Of a stretch of 21,401 bases of DNA, positions 20,735 through 21,401 are shown in pieces (within the stretch, counting starts at the first letter, position 1; each line of letters opens with the position of its first letter). The notes beneath the pieces are model-generated. The model ran no database searches. It had not been told where the DNA came from and was given only the letters and a program-made list of their open reading frames with translations. The translations under genes and the position numbers were made by a program. Origin of the DNA: JAFDVL01 sp043719385 (GTDB lineage: Bacteria; Acidobacteriota; Blastocatellia; RBC074); the NCBI GenBank assembly GCA_043719385.1, contig JAYSTY010000175.1, positions 1 through 21,401 on the forward strand, read 5' to 3'.

Positions 20735-21401
20735 ATGAAATTGAAAGAAATTAGTCTTCGTATGCTTACCACCTTGCTGTTTGTGATAGCAGCATTAGCC
20801 TCATCCGCTTTTGCACAAGCACCAGGTGTGCAACCGCCAGTAATTTCACCCGAAGTGCAAGCCGACCACAAAATCACGTTTCGCCTCCTTGCTCCCAAAG
20901 CGGAGAGCGTATTGTTAACAGGTGGCGATATTCCCGGCATGGGACGCGGCAAGGAAATGATCAAAGGCGAAAATGGCGTTTGGGTAATCACGCTGGGCCC
21001 GCTTGATGCGGGGGCGTATCGCTACAATTTCAACGTGAATGGCGTGACGGTGATTGATCCGCGCAACCCTTCGATCAGCGAATCCAATAACAATGTCTGG
21101 AGTTTGGTGAATGTTTCCGGCTCTGATAATTTTGATACGAAAAATGTCCCGCACGGCGCAGTGGCAGCGGTCACATATTATTCTACGGCGTTAGGGAAAT
21201 TTCGCCGCATGCACGTGTATACGCCGCCGGGTTATGAATCAGGCAAAGGCAAATATCCAATCTTTTATTTGCTGCACGGCGCCGGCGATTCCGATGAAGC
21301 GTGGACTTCGGTCGGACGCGCCGGATTTATTCTGGATAATTTAATCGCCGCTGGAAAAGCTAAACCAATGGTGATGGTGATGCCTGCGGGGCATACAAGT
21401 C
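20735..21401 (+). CDS. Secreted alpha/beta-hydrolase esterase with N-terminal E-set domain (runs off right edge)
   Basis: First 222 codons of a secreted esterase of the esterase-D / feruloyl-esterase (XynZ-like) group. Order: signal peptide (1-27, LLFVIAALASSAFA-Q); E-set/CBM48-like beta-sandwich (about 35-130: KITFRLLAPKAESVLLTGGD ... GAYRYNFNVNGVTVIDP) that in relatives positions the substrate; then the hydrolase domain with strands MHVYTPPGYE, PIFYLLHGAGDSDEAW (oxyanion-hole motif HGAGDSDEAW at 181-190), and MVMVMPAGH. The catalytic serine (GxSxGG) and the Asp/His would lie past the edge. GAGAGG stands just before the ATG. Probably hydrolyses ester bonds of plant polysaccharides outside the cell; a carbohydrate role is inferred from family. 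It may cooperate with the Oar-like receptor, but a terminator and 440 bp separate them. Confidence 0.88.
   Translation, partial: MKLKEISLRMLTTLLFVIAALASSAFAQAPGVQPPVISPEVQADHKITFRLLAPKAESVLLTGGDIPGMGRGKEMIKGENGVWVITLGPLDAGAYRYNFNVNGVTVIDPRNPSISESNNNVWSLVNVSGSDNFDTKNVPHGAVAAVTYYSTALGKFRRMHVYTPPGYESGKGKYPIFYLLHGAGDSDEAWTSVGRAGFILDNLIAAGKAKPMVMVMPAGHTS

Overview
The window looks like a chromosome segment of an environmental Acidobacteriota, perhaps class Blastocatellia. This is inferred from the kinds of genes present: a very large Oar-like TonB-dependent receptor followed by a small two-heme cytochrome of the reaction-centre cytochrome c family, many secreted proteins of unknown or loosely known function, two DinB-superfamily proteins, and intergenic regions rich in nested palindromes. 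No rRNA, tRNA, CRISPR array or intact mobile element was seen.

Layout. Positions 1-2124 are minus-strand housekeeping genes: the start of mutY (running off the left edge), a DUF1572/DinB protein coupled to it by a one-base stop/start overlap, and an acyl-CoA dehydrogenase. A nested palindromic element (756-947) separates the dehydrogenase from the other two. Positions 2283-4940 form a plus-strand metal-uptake unit: a small exported His/Cys protein and a ZnuD-like TonB-dependent receptor, closed by a terminator. Positions 5040-6035 are a graveyard: a LytTR-domain remnant, an ABC permease (DUF3526) remnant and an internally deleted IS-derived element that interrupts the permease. Positions 6170-8800 carry an L-2-hydroxyglutarate oxidase-like flavoprotein and a PATAN/DUF4388-like two-domain protein, both on the minus strand and separated by a clear terminator.

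Positions 9119-10522 are a compact arsenic locus: arsI-arsC on the minus strand, divergent from arsR, with two similar 24-bp operator-like sites bracketing a strong arsI promoter. No arsenite exporter or arsM is visible. Positions 10559-13142 hold an EVE-domain protein translationally coupled to an exported DinB protein, then an unrecognised exported protein. Positions 13143-15775 are a second graveyard (glycoside hydrolase family 3 tail, frameshifted GNAT acetyltransferase, truncated and frameshifted amidohydrolase) surrounding one intact SgcJ/DUF4440-type secreted protein.

Positions 16037-21401 hold the Oar-like receptor with a structured leader and strong terminator, the two-heme cytochrome, about 440 bp of structured non-coding DNA (a dispersed-type inverted repeat and a possible small RNA with a terminator), and the start of a secreted esterase that runs off the right edge.

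The most coherent functional unit is the arsenic locus. The most unusual signals are the four or five intergenic nested-hairpin elements, which look like dispersed mobile or RNA-level elements, and the decayed genes, in which all three nonsense changes fall where a tryptophan is expected.
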